Position numbers and translations under genes: made by a program | Source: Alphaproteobacteria bacterium UBA2947 | Lineage (GTDB): Bacteria; Pseudomonadota; Alphaproteobacteria; Rs-D84 | Assembly: GCA_002348925.1 (NCBI GenBank) | Contig: DEBV01000003.1 | Location: 46,478-58,541 of the forward strand | Length of the DNA: 12,064 nt | Direction: 5' to 3' | The notes under the pieces: generated by a model | Told to the model about the DNA's origin: nothing | The model's database searches: none | The model's input: only the letters and a program-made list of their open reading frames with translations | Shown: positions 5,152 to 11,663 of the stretch, in pieces | Layout: the number at the start of each line of letters is the position of its first letter | Position numbering within the stretch: the stretch's first letter is position 1

Positions 5152-6345
5152 GAAAACTTTTTTGCCACGTTGAACCATTATAGATTCTGCTGGTGCAACC
5201 ATGTATTCTTTGTCAGTAATCTTTTCACCGTCAATTTGAATACCGCCCTGTTCCACCATACGACGCGCTTCTGATTTAGAATCAAATAATTTTACCGCAA
5301 CCAAGAAATCGATTATTGGCATTGGCGCAGACATTTCTAAATCTGTGCTTGGCACATTTGCGCTGTTTGCACCACCGCCGAACAATGCCGCCGCGGCTTC
5401 TTCTGCCTGTTTTGCTGCCGCTGTTCCATGTGCAATTTCGGTTGCCGCAAATGCCAAACGTTTTTTTACTTCGTTTAATTCTGCACCTTGCTTTTTAGAC
5501 AATTCAGCAATTTCTTCCAATGGAATTTCGGTAAATATTTTCAAGAACTTTTCAACCAAATCATCTGGGGTATTGCGGAAATACTGATAGTATTCATATG
5601 GCGATGTTTTATCTTCATTTACCCATACAGCATTCCCCGCGGACTTTCCGATTTTATTTCCGTTTGAATCTGTGATAAGCGCGGTTGACAACACAAAGAC
5701 TTCTTTGCCACATTTTTTACGCACCAATTCAACACCCATTATAGAATTGCCCCATTGGTCTGCACCACAAAGTTGCAGAACGCAATTATGTTCTTTATAG
5801 AGGGTCAAGAAATCAACCGCCTGAAAAGTCATATAATTGAATTCAAGGAAAGTCATCCCGTTTTCCAGACGCTTTTTAACACTTTCCATGGACAACATAC
5901 GCGGAACAGTAAAGTCCATACCGTATTGCGCCAAGAAATCCAAATGCGAATAGCCCTTCATCCAATCATAGTTATCGACCATAATCGCATCATTATCTGC
6001 ATCGCCAAATTTAAAGAACTTTGAAAAAGATTTTTTTAAACCCGCGGTATTTTTTGCCAAAACTTCTTCGGTCATAATTGGACGACCAGAATCGCGCCCG
6101 CTTGGGTCACCTATTCGCCCCGTTGCACCACCAACCAAAGCAATTGGCTTGTGTCCATATTTTTGCAACCAACGCATCATCATAACAGGCACCAAATGCC
6201 CCACATGCAAGGAATCTGCCGTTGGGTCAGAGCCCAAATAAACAACTATTTTACCATTGTTCAGCAAATCTTTCACAGCATCCATATTTGAACACTGATT
6301 TATAAAACCACGTTGTTCCAGTTCTTCAAATAAAGTATTTGGCAT
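5131..6345 (-). CDS. tyrS: Tyrosyl-tRNA synthetase
   Basis: Class I aminoacyl-tRNA synthetase that charges tRNA-Tyr with tyrosine using ATP, as a cytoplasmic homodimer. It has 404 residues, normal for bacterial TyrS. The catalytic Rossmann domain has YLGSDPTADSLHVGH with the HIGH-type motif HVGH at 47-50, then GGATGRIGDPSGR (72-84). GADQWGN (194-200) is the tyrosine-binding region, and the KMSKS loop appears as KIGKS (231-235). The C-terminal S4-like RNA-binding domain covers about 344-402 (DFLVAVKLFDSKSEARRMVEQGGIQID). All core motifs are present. An alanine/glycine-rich linker (about 305-332) joins the domains. AAAAAGG lies eight bases before the ATG. An extended -10 promoter drives it, and tRNA-Arg(UCU) follows by 17 bases. 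I saw no T-box or other leader element, and the leader of about 24 bases is too short for one. Confidence 0.96.
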   Translation of the reverse strand: MPNTLFEELEQRGFINQCSNMDAVKDLLNNGKIVVYLGSDPTADSLHVGHLVPVMMMRWLQKYGHKPIALVGGATGRIGDPSGRDSGRPIMTEEVLAKNTAGLKKSFSKFFKFGDADNDAIMVDNYDWMKGYSHLDFLAQYGMDFTVPRMLSMESVKKRLENGMTFLEFNYMTFQAVDFLTLYKEHNCVLQLCGADQWGNSIMGVELVRKKCGKEVFVLSTALITDSNGNKIGKSAGNAVWVNEDKTSPYEYYQYFRNTPDDLVEKFLKIFTEIPLEEIAELSKKQGAELNEVKKRLAFAATEIAHGTAAAKQAEEAAAALFGGGANSANVPSTDLEMSAPMPIIDFLVAVKLFDSKSEARRMVEQGGIQIDGEKITDKEYMVAPAESIMVQRGKKVFLKVNIK

Positions 6346-6375
6346 TTGTATAACCTTTTTTTAATGATTGTCAGT

Positions 6376-6384
6376 ATTATAACA
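6376..6384 (-). promoter_or_regulatory. Extended -10 promoter of tyrS
   Basis: On the minus strand TGTTATAAT (6384-6376) is a perfect TGnTATAAT element without a recognisable -35 box. The expected start near 6369 gives a leader of about 24 bases containing the tyrS ribosome-binding site. Confidence 0.5.
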
Positions 6385-6404
6385 CAATATTTTTACTTTT
6401 AATA

Positions 6405-6593
6405 TCATTTTTGTCTGCGTTTACAATATTCTGCTATTTTTGTTTTTAAACTTTGTTTGAATTTTTTGGTTGTTTTAGCAATAACACGATGGGAGCATTT
6501 TCCGTCAATGTTTATGTCATAAGACACAACACAAAAGTTTTTCGTATCATATATATTAAATTTTTCAACAGAAACAGATATTTTCTTAGACAT
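6405..6593 (-). CDS. Small basic protein, function unknown
   Basis: A 62-residue ORF I do not recognise. It is basic (many Lys/Arg, C-terminus KRRQK), has no signal peptide or membrane segment, and has alternating hydrophobic residues in KFNIYDTKNFCVVSYDINIDG, suggesting two or three beta strands followed by a charged helix (FKQSLKTKIAEYCKRR). The AGGT eight bases upstream of the ATG can serve as a ribosome-binding site. Its start overlaps the last codons of the 58-residue ORF upstream by eight bases, indicating translational coupling. It ends 59 bases before tyrS with no visible terminator. The coupling and plausible amino-acid make-up are the main evidence that it is real. Confidence 0.55.
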   Translation of the reverse strand: MSKKISVSVEKFNIYDTKNFCVVSYDINIDGKCSHRVIAKTTKKFKQSLKTKIAEYCKRRQK

Positions 6594-6762
6594 ATTGTTT
6601 ACCTATCCCTTTTGCCCAAATGATATCCAACAAGTTATACATACTTTGTTTTTCTGAGATATTCAAAACAACACCATTACTACTAATCATTTTAACCTTG
6701 CGATTTTCCACAATATAACATGCTTTTGGAAAGACAGTCAAAACTTTTGAATTCGATTTCAT
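6586..6762 (-). CDS. Very small protein, function unknown, coupled to the next ORF
   Basis: A 58-residue ORF beginning MKSNSKVLTVFPKACY and ending LLDIIWAKGIGKQYV. I do not recognise it. It has alternating hydrophobic residues (KVLTVF, CYIVENRKVKMI, GVVLNI) consistent with a small beta-sheet, then a short amphipathic helix (SMYNLLDIIWA). There is no signal peptide or transmembrane segment. The start has only a weak AAGAG upstream. Its TAA stop lies inside the first codons of the 62-residue ORF (eight-base overlap), so the two look like a coupled pair. No good promoter lies between it and the tsf terminator, so it may depend on read-through from rpsB-tsf. Expression is therefore uncertain. Confidence 0.45.
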   Translation of the reverse strand: MKSNSKVLTVFPKACYIVENRKVKMISSNGVVLNISEKQSMYNLLDIIWAKGIGKQYV

Positions 6763-6784
6763 ATACTATTTCTCTTTTTATTTG

Positions 6785-6816
6785 TAAAAAACCGCGCCTT
6801 GTTCAAAGCGCGGTTT
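6785..6816 (-). terminator. Terminator of the rpsB-tsf operon
   Basis: A 9-bp stem (AAACCGCGC / GCGCGGTTT, 6789-6816) with a ten-base loop is followed on the minus strand by a run of T (to 6785). It begins 18 bases after the tsf stop codon. Confidence 0.9.
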
Positions 6817-6834
6817 GTTTTTTACGCTTTGATT

Positions 6835-7704
6835 TTAGCCCAACATTTTTGCAACTTCGTCAGCCAAGTTGTCTTCGCGTTTTTGGATACCTTCACCCAA
6901 GACATAGTACGCATAACCAGCCAATTTACCACCGTGTTCTGCGATTACATCTTTAACTGTTTTTGAAGGGTCCATAACGAAAGGTTGTTCTTCCAAAACG
7001 GATTCGGCATACCATTTTTTGATACGACCTTCGACCATTTTTTCAACAATGTTTTCTGGTTTGCCGTTTGTAGCACCAGATTCAATGAACACTTTCTTTT
7101 CGCGTTCAACAGCCTTTGGATCAACATCTGCAATTGTCATAAATTCAGGTTTATTTGCAGCAATGTGCATTGCGATTTTGCCACCGATTTCATCGATACG
7201 AGCATCATCACCATCGATAGCAACAACTACACCGATTTGACCCATACCTGGGACCAAAGCATTGTGAACATAAGTATAGATATGATCACCATTTACTTTG
7301 GCAATACGACGCAAAGACATATTTTCACCAATAGTGGAAATAGTCGCAGCAATATCGTCTTTCACAGCAGCCAAAGTTGCTTCGAAATCACCCTGCAATT
7401 CAGCGGCTTTTTGTGCAACATTTGCAACCAACGCTTGGAATTTGTCGTTTTTAGCAACGAAATCTGTTTCTGCGTTCAATTCAACGACACAACCCATATT
7501 GTCGCATTTAACAACAGTCACCAAACCAGATGCAGCAACACGACCAGCTTTTGATGCAGCCTTTACGATACCTTTTTGACGCAACCAATCAGCAGCGGCT
7601 TCGATATCGCCATTTGTTTCAATCAGTGCTTTTTTGCAATCCATCATACCTGCGGAAGTTTTTTCACGCAGTTCTTGAATCAATTTTGCTGTTACTTCTG
7701 CCAT
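6835..7704 (-). CDS. tsf: Translation elongation factor Ts
   Basis: Guanine-nucleotide exchange factor that regenerates EF-Tu-GTP in the cytoplasm. It has 289 residues, a normal length for Proteobacteria. The N-terminal UBA-like domain (about 1-55) carries LREKTSAGMMDCKKAL. The stretch DIEAAADWLRQKG followed by KAGRVAASGLV closely resembles alphaproteobacterial EF-Ts. The exchange motif TDFVAKN is at 80-86, and two core subdomains follow to the C-terminus (LADEVAKMLG). GAAAGGAATAAC upstream of the ATG is a good ribosome-binding site. It lies 25 bases after rpsB, the near-universal order. Here a strong terminator follows tsf, so pyrH and frr, often next in Proteobacteria, are not part of this unit. 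Confidence 0.97.
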   Translation of the reverse strand: MAEVTAKLIQELREKTSAGMMDCKKALIETNGDIEAAADWLRQKGIVKAASKAGRVAASGLVTVVKCDNMGCVVELNAETDFVAKNDKFQALVANVAQKAAELQGDFEATLAAVKDDIAATISTIGENMSLRRIAKVNGDHIYTYVHNALVPGMGQIGVVVAIDGDDARIDEIGGKIAMHIAANKPEFMTIADVDPKAVEREKKVFIESGATNGKPENIVEKMVEGRIKKWYAESVLEEQPFVMDPSKTVKDVIAEHGGKLAGYAYYVLGEGIQKREDNLADEVAKMLG

Positions 7705-7729
7705 TTGTTATTCCTTTCTTTTATGATTA

Positions 7730-8584
7730 TTATTTTGCTTCGGCTTTGTCTGCCAATTTGCTGCGACGAACTTCGCGTGCTTCAGAAGCCTTTGATTTTT
7801 GTTTTGCTTCTTTGACTTTTACATCATGTTCGTATTCTTCAGCAGCAGCCATTGCGTTATCTGTTGCTTCTTTTTTACCAGCAGCGCCACCCAATCTTTT
7901 TTCGATACCAGACAAAATAGCATCTACGAACAAATCACAATATAATTGTGTTGCACGTGCTGCATCATCGTTTCCTGGGACTGGGTAATCAACTAATTCT
8001 GGGTTAGCGTTTGTATCACAGATAGCAATTGTTGGGATGTCCAAATTTTTCGCTTCGTGAACAGCATTCAATTCACGTGGAACATCGATAACAATCATCG
8101 CCTGTGGAACGCCATGCATTTCCATAATACCGCCAAAGATTTCACGCAATTTAGCAACTTCTTTGGTCATAACGCCAACTTCTTTTTTGGTCAAGCCCAA
8201 TTTGTCAGCATTAGCAATATCGTTTTCCATCTTTTTCAAGCGACGGATGCTTTGAGAAACTGTAGTCCAGTTTGTCAACATACCGCCCAACCAGCGATTG
8301 TTAACATAGTATTGACCGCAACGTTCCGCAGCGTCTTTAACAATATCTTTTGCCTGATGTTTTGTTGCAACAAACAAGATTTTTCCACCAGCGGCCGCGA
8401 TTGCTTCCAATGCAACCAAAGAGCGATGCAACAAAGGTGCGGTTTTATTCAAATTGATAATATGAATTTTATCTTTTACGCCATAAACATATGGTGTCAT
8501 AAGTGGGTTCCAACGACGAGTATGGTGTCCGAAATGAACGCCTGCTTCCATCAATTGTTTCATAGTAAATGTAGGCAATGCCAT
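7730..8584 (-). CDS. rpsB: 30S ribosomal protein S2
   Basis: Structural protein of the small ribosomal subunit, needed for S1 binding and initiation. It has 284 residues. The N-terminal signature TMKQLMEAGVHFGHHTRRWNP is at about 7-27, and the S2 motif NNRWLGGMLTNW at 95-106. The body ends near 232. It is followed by a roughly 50-residue, highly charged, probably helical tail (KEATDNAMAAAEEYEHDVKVK and on, 238-284), an extension also seen in other alphaproteobacterial S2 proteins. AAAAGGATAA lies five bases before the ATG. The gene heads an operon with tsf and is divergent from the protease gene. The leader has a palindrome at its predicted 5' end that may serve autoregulation, as S2 is known to repress rpsB in E. 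coli. Confidence 0.97.
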   Translation of the reverse strand: MALPTFTMKQLMEAGVHFGHHTRRWNPLMTPYVYGVKDKIHIINLNKTAPLLHRSLVALEAIAAAGGKILFVATKHQAKDIVKDAAERCGQYYVNNRWLGGMLTNWTTVSQSIRRLKKMENDIANADKLGLTKKEVGVMTKEVAKLREIFGGIMEMHGVPQAMIVIDVPRELNAVHEAKNLDIPTIAICDTNANPELVDYPVPGNDDAARATQLYCDLFVDAILSGIEKRLGGAAGKKEATDNAMAAAEEYEHDVKVKEAKQKSKASEAREVRRSKLADKAEAK

Positions 8585-8628
8585 GATTTTTATCCTTTTT
8601 TCTGTTGTTATCCTCGGTCAGCAGATGT

Positions 8629-8648
8629 AAAAAACCAGATATATCTGG
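8629..8648 (-). promoter_or_regulatory. Palindromic hairpin plus T-run at the 5' end of the rpsB leader
   Basis: CCAGATATATCTGG (8635-8648) is a perfect 14-bp palindrome followed on the minus strand by six T (8634-8629). With the predicted start near 8648 it would form the very 5' end of the rpsB mRNA. It could be a weak attenuator, an RNA-stability cap, a protein-binding operator, or part of an S2 autoregulatory site. Confidence 0.45.
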
Positions 8649-8654
8649 ACAGAA

Positions 8655-8685
8655 ATTATATCCGCCGCCTGTGTTCTTCGTGCAA
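8655..8685 (-). promoter_or_regulatory. Predicted rpsB-tsf promoter
   Basis: A perfect TATAAT (8660-8655, minus strand) is preceded by TTGCAC (8685-8680) at a long 19-bp spacing; the hexamer at 17 bp (GCACGA) is poor. The -35 region overlaps an inverted repeat CGTGC-AA-GCACG (8680-8691), a possible operator. The expected start is near 8648, giving a leader of about 64 bases. Confidence 0.5.
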
Positions 8686-8733
8686 GCACGTGCCGCCATA
8701 ATAAACTAAAATCTGCCTAAAATCAAGTATTTT

Positions 8734-8811
8734 TTGACAAAATCCCCTATTTTTATTTTTTAAGAAAATTTTGACAAAAAGTATTGACAAATTGCATTTT
8801 TGGTCTATATT
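8734..8811 (+). promoter_or_regulatory. Promoter region with three TTGACA boxes before the protease gene
   Basis: TTGACA occurs at 8734-8739, 8771-8776 and 8784-8789. The last is 16 bp from TATATT (8806-8811), giving a start near 8818 and a short leader with AAGGA. Boxes two and three plus the -10 region closely match the promoter at 4774-4813. The first box lies in TTTTTTGACAAAAT, a 14-base exact match to the outer box of that promoter. The upstream boxes may be repressor or activator sites. Confidence 0.65.
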
Positions 8812-8832
8812 TATAGTATAAGGATGACGAGA

Positions 8833-10776
8833 ATGAAATCTTTGAAAAACATCTTTACAGTTTTATTTTCAGTCGCATTTGCAACGACCAGTGCGTTTGC
8901 TGCGCCTGATTGTCGCAACGCAACATATCGTGCGGCATATCCTGAAAAATGCGCAAAAGCCACAAAATCTGACAATAATAATACATTTTTGGCACTTTTG
9001 GGTGGTGCGGCTTTGGTTGGTGCTGGCGTCGCGTTGGCAAGCCAATCTTCTGGCGACGGTGGTTCTTCTTCCACGATTTCAAACCAGACAACATTTCCAC
9101 GCTTGACCTTAACAGGCAACATAAGCACAAACTATGCGCAAAGCGACCTTGTTCAAAACCAAAGAATTTCTTCTTTTGATTATATTTCCAATTCATACAA
9201 TGTTGATACATATGCGGTAAAGAACTCTGCAACATATCAAAAGAACAAAAAACAGTACGACAGTATCCATTTTGACATTGCTAAGGCACGTGGCTTTACA
9301 GGTAAAAACACAACTGTTAATGTGATTGACGATTTTAATACTTATCATGGACACAGTGTTTACGAAATCGCTTCAACCATCGCCAGTGATGCGAATATAG
9401 TAAAAACAAATATCGCAAAATCTGATAACACTTTGCAATCTTATGATTATATTGCCAATGCAATTAACACATCTGGCAAATTCGACATTTATAACGCCAG
9501 TTGGCAAATTGCATCAAGTACTTCGACAAATGCAGCAACTGCGATATACAACAATCAAAAAGAAACTAAAACTTATGCGTCTGCGCAAGAATATATGTAT
9601 GGCATCACCAGTTATAATTTTATAACCCAAATAAGAAATTCTGCGATTGACAATGATTCTATCTTTGTGTGGGCTGCAGGTAATGAATCACAAACCGAAA
9701 GCGGTGCATTGTCCGCAATGCCTTTGGCTTTCCCAGAATTACAAGGACATTTTGTAAATGTTGTCGCAGTTGACAAAGATAACAACTTGGCATGGTACAG
9801 CAACCAATGCGGTATAACACAAAATTATTGTATTGCCGCCCCTGGTTCCGCTTGGAATACAGAAGCAAAAGATTATGCCAGTGGGACAAGTTTTGCCGCA
9901 CCTGCTGTAAGTGGTGCAATCGCAACTATCAAAGAAGCATTTCCATATATGAACGCAGAAAAAATAACTCAGTTGTTATTCGTTACCGCACAAGATTTGG
10001 GCGAAACAGGTGTTGATTCTGTTTATGGTTGGGGCTTGTTAGACATGGAAAAAGCAACCCGCCCTGTCGGTACACCAAAAATTGTGTTGGCTAACGATAC
10101 AATCAAACCATTAAGTTCATTTAATGTTTCTGGTTCTGCCGCCGCAGCTATAAAAAACGCAAATGCAAAAGTTGCTTTCGTTGATGATTTTGGGCGCGCA
10201 TTTACAACTAACCTGTCTGACAATATAAATGTTGTACCTTATGGTCGTGGTTTTGAAAAATTAACAGACAGCACACAAGATTCTGTTTCTTTGTTCGATA
10301 CAGTTGAATTTGGTTTCAAACAAAATCACATGTTGGAATCTTCTGGATTGGTTTCTGTGAAATCTGTTCCATTAACAAATTTTGTTGGATATAAAAACGA
10401 ATTCAACACAAACGGCATCCGTTTCTATCAAAATGCACGCTTTGGCATCAGCAACCCAACCGCAGATGAAAATTCTGTTGTCTCTGGTTTTTCAAATATA
10501 TATTCAGCATCTTTGAAATTTGGCGCACAATTTGAAAAATTTGCATTGGAAATCGAAATGCCAGAAACAATTATTTCTGGAAATATGTATATGAACTTGC
10601 CAACAGGTATGGATAACAACGGTAATTTAATGTACAGCAATACAGTCGTAAATATGGCCAGCCGCCCAAGTGTCGAATACACTGCAAAATACGGCGCATT
10701 GTCCGCAACTTTTGTTGACAACCCAGACTATCAAAACGAAGTCATTTTAATGGCAAAAACAAAATTCGCGTTTTAA
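8833..10776 (+). CDS. Secreted subtilisin-like serine protease with an outer-membrane-type C-terminus
   Basis: A 647-residue S8-family protease, probably secreted and surface-anchored like an autotransporter. The start at 8833 follows AAGGA (8820-8824) by eight bases; starts at 8800 and 8824 fall before or within promoter and ribosome-binding site. A signal peptide (1-23, cleavage after AFA) is followed by a short Cys27-Cys40 segment, a glycine-rich hydrophobic stretch (52-70, ALLGGAALVGAGVALA) and a Ser/Gly linker. Catalytic residues are Asp166 (VNVID), His172 (HGHSV) and Ser353 (GTSFAAP), with oxyanion Asn284 (AAGNES). Asp and His are only six residues apart, far closer than in subtilisin (32). 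VDSVYGWGLLDMEKA (394-408) closes the protease domain. The last 220 residues include VDDFGRAFTTNL and end with VILMAKTKFAF, an aromatic-ended outer-membrane strand. This region is shorter than a classic autotransporter barrel. Substrate unknown. Confidence 0.88.
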   Translation: MKSLKNIFTVLFSVAFATTSAFAAPDCRNATYRAAYPEKCAKATKSDNNNTFLALLGGAALVGAGVALASQSSGDGGSSSTISNQTTFPRLTLTGNISTNYAQSDLVQNQRISSFDYISNSYNVDTYAVKNSATYQKNKKQYDSIHFDIAKARGFTGKNTTVNVIDDFNTYHGHSVYEIASTIASDANIVKTNIAKSDNTLQSYDYIANAINTSGKFDIYNASWQIASSTSTNAATAIYNNQKETKTYASAQEYMYGITSYNFITQIRNSAIDNDSIFVWAAGNESQTESGALSAMPLAFPELQGHFVNVVAVDKDNNLAWYSNQCGITQNYCIAAPGSAWNTEAKDYASGTSFAAPAVSGAIATIKEAFPYMNAEKITQLLFVTAQDLGETGVDSVYGWGLLDMEKATRPVGTPKIVLANDTIKPLSSFNVSGSAAAAIKNANAKVAFVDDFGRAFTTNLSDNINVVPYGRGFEKLTDSTQDSVSLFDTVEFGFKQNHMLESSGLVSVKSVPLTNFVGYKNEFNTNGIRFYQNARFGISNPTADENSVVSGFSNIYSASLKFGAQFEKFALEIEMPETIISGNMYMNLPTGMDNNGNLMYSNTVVNMASRPSVEYTAKYGALSATFVDNPDYQNEVILMAKTKFAF

Positions 10777-11643
10777 TTATTCTACACTTGATTTCTTGTA
10801 CATCAAATCAAAGTTATGAATATAACTGAACGAAATACCGATTGAAGTATTTGCGCCATAATCAGGTGCCTGACGCGAATGCGCACGACGATATTTCACA
10901 TAAGGCCCCATTGTCAAATCGCCCCAAACATTTGTATCCATACGCGCCACAGCCAAGAAATCATATTCTAAATCTTCCCCAACATATTGTGAAAACGACA
11001 GATATTTTCTGTAATATCCATCGGAAGAAAACTTTACACCTTCGCGCAATTTGTAATCAAGACGCCAACCCGCTTCAACCGCGGATTTATTAACTTTTTC
11101 ATCAGCATAAGTGAAATCATATTCGTACACACCAACAATATATAAACTTTTTATAATATCATGGTCGAACAAGGCAAACCCAGCATTTGGACGAATAACA
11201 TTACGATGTGGATTACCTTGGAATTCGGTTTCATATTGACCACGAACAATTGGTCCCAATTTAAAAGAATCAAAATCCCAACAGGCATACGCTAAATCAG
11301 ATGACAACAAAATTTTATCCGCGCTTTCATCGACAGTCCTTTCACCATTAACATCCGTTATGGTCTGTTTTCCATATTCCATAAAAAGCGAATTGTCCCA
11401 TTTAAATCTGTCAAAACCATATTCAAGTGCAACATCAAAAACGCCTTTCAGATTTTCTTGATCCGATGCTTTCAAAGCAGCAACCGAAGAGTTTTGATAT
11501 TGTTCGGAATTTTTCATATCTGTTTTTGTCCAATCCAGACCTATTCTGCGAACATCTAAATTAAATTTAGTTTCTTTTGGGGAATCATCTGCGACAGCAA
11601 TCATTGGCACCAGCATTGCCAATCCACACAATAATTTTCTCAT
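10777..11643 (-). CDS. Putative outer-membrane beta-barrel protein
   Basis: A 288-residue exported protein. The start at 11643 has AGGA five bases upstream and gives a clean signal peptide (MRKLLCGLAMLVPMIAVA, cleavage about residue 18); an upstream in-frame start would add a non-hydrophobic lead. The mature part is rich in aromatic residues in alternating strands (FDVALEYGFDRFKWDNSLFMEYGK, residues 69-92, KSLYIVGVYEYDF, LEYDFLAVARMD, SIGISFSYIHNFDLMY), typical of a porin-like barrel. The pattern DNSLFMEYGKQ then DKILLSSDLAY recalls barrels of the DUF3078 kind, but I cannot confirm this. It ends in KKSSVE after the last aromatic strand rather than on a terminal Phe, which is slightly atypical. 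It lies 20 bases after an upstream partial gene in the same operon. Its stop codon directly abuts that of the convergent protease gene. Confidence 0.72.
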   Translation of the reverse strand: MRKLLCGLAMLVPMIAVADDSPKETKFNLDVRRIGLDWTKTDMKNSEQYQNSSVAALKASDQENLKGVFDVALEYGFDRFKWDNSLFMEYGKQTITDVNGERTVDESADKILLSSDLAYACWDFDSFKLGPIVRGQYETEFQGNPHRNVIRPNAGFALFDHDIIKSLYIVGVYEYDFTYADEKVNKSAVEAGWRLDYKLREGVKFSSDGYYRKYLSFSQYVGEDLEYDFLAVARMDTNVWGDLTMGPYVKYRRAHSRQAPDYGANTSIGISFSYIHNFDLMYKKSSVE

Positions 11644-11663
11644 TTTGTTCCTCTTCGCTTTAT

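Noticed and set aside
4985..5173. Plus-strand ORF across the tRNA containing ARPAGLEPATHRLEI
   Set aside because: It is the antisense translation of the tRNA-Arg gene, a well-known source of false proteins, and not a real coding region.
6760..6790. TTTACA-17-TATATG as a promoter of the 58-residue ORF
   Set aside because: The -10 box includes the start codon, so transcription would begin inside the gene.
6985..7554. 189-residue plus-strand ORF opposite tsf
   Set aside because: It is the shadow of the well-supported tsf gene, with improbable composition and no ribosome-binding site. The long plus-strand ORF opposite rpsB is rejected for the same reason.
8730..8790. Three TTGACA copies as a CRISPR-like array
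   Set aside because: Spacings are unequal, the repeats are very short and no cas gene is present; they are promoter or operator boxes.
8800..8832. Earlier starts (8800, 8824) of the protease gene
   Set aside because: They fall in the promoter and ribosome-binding site and would add residues before a typical signal peptide beginning at 8833.
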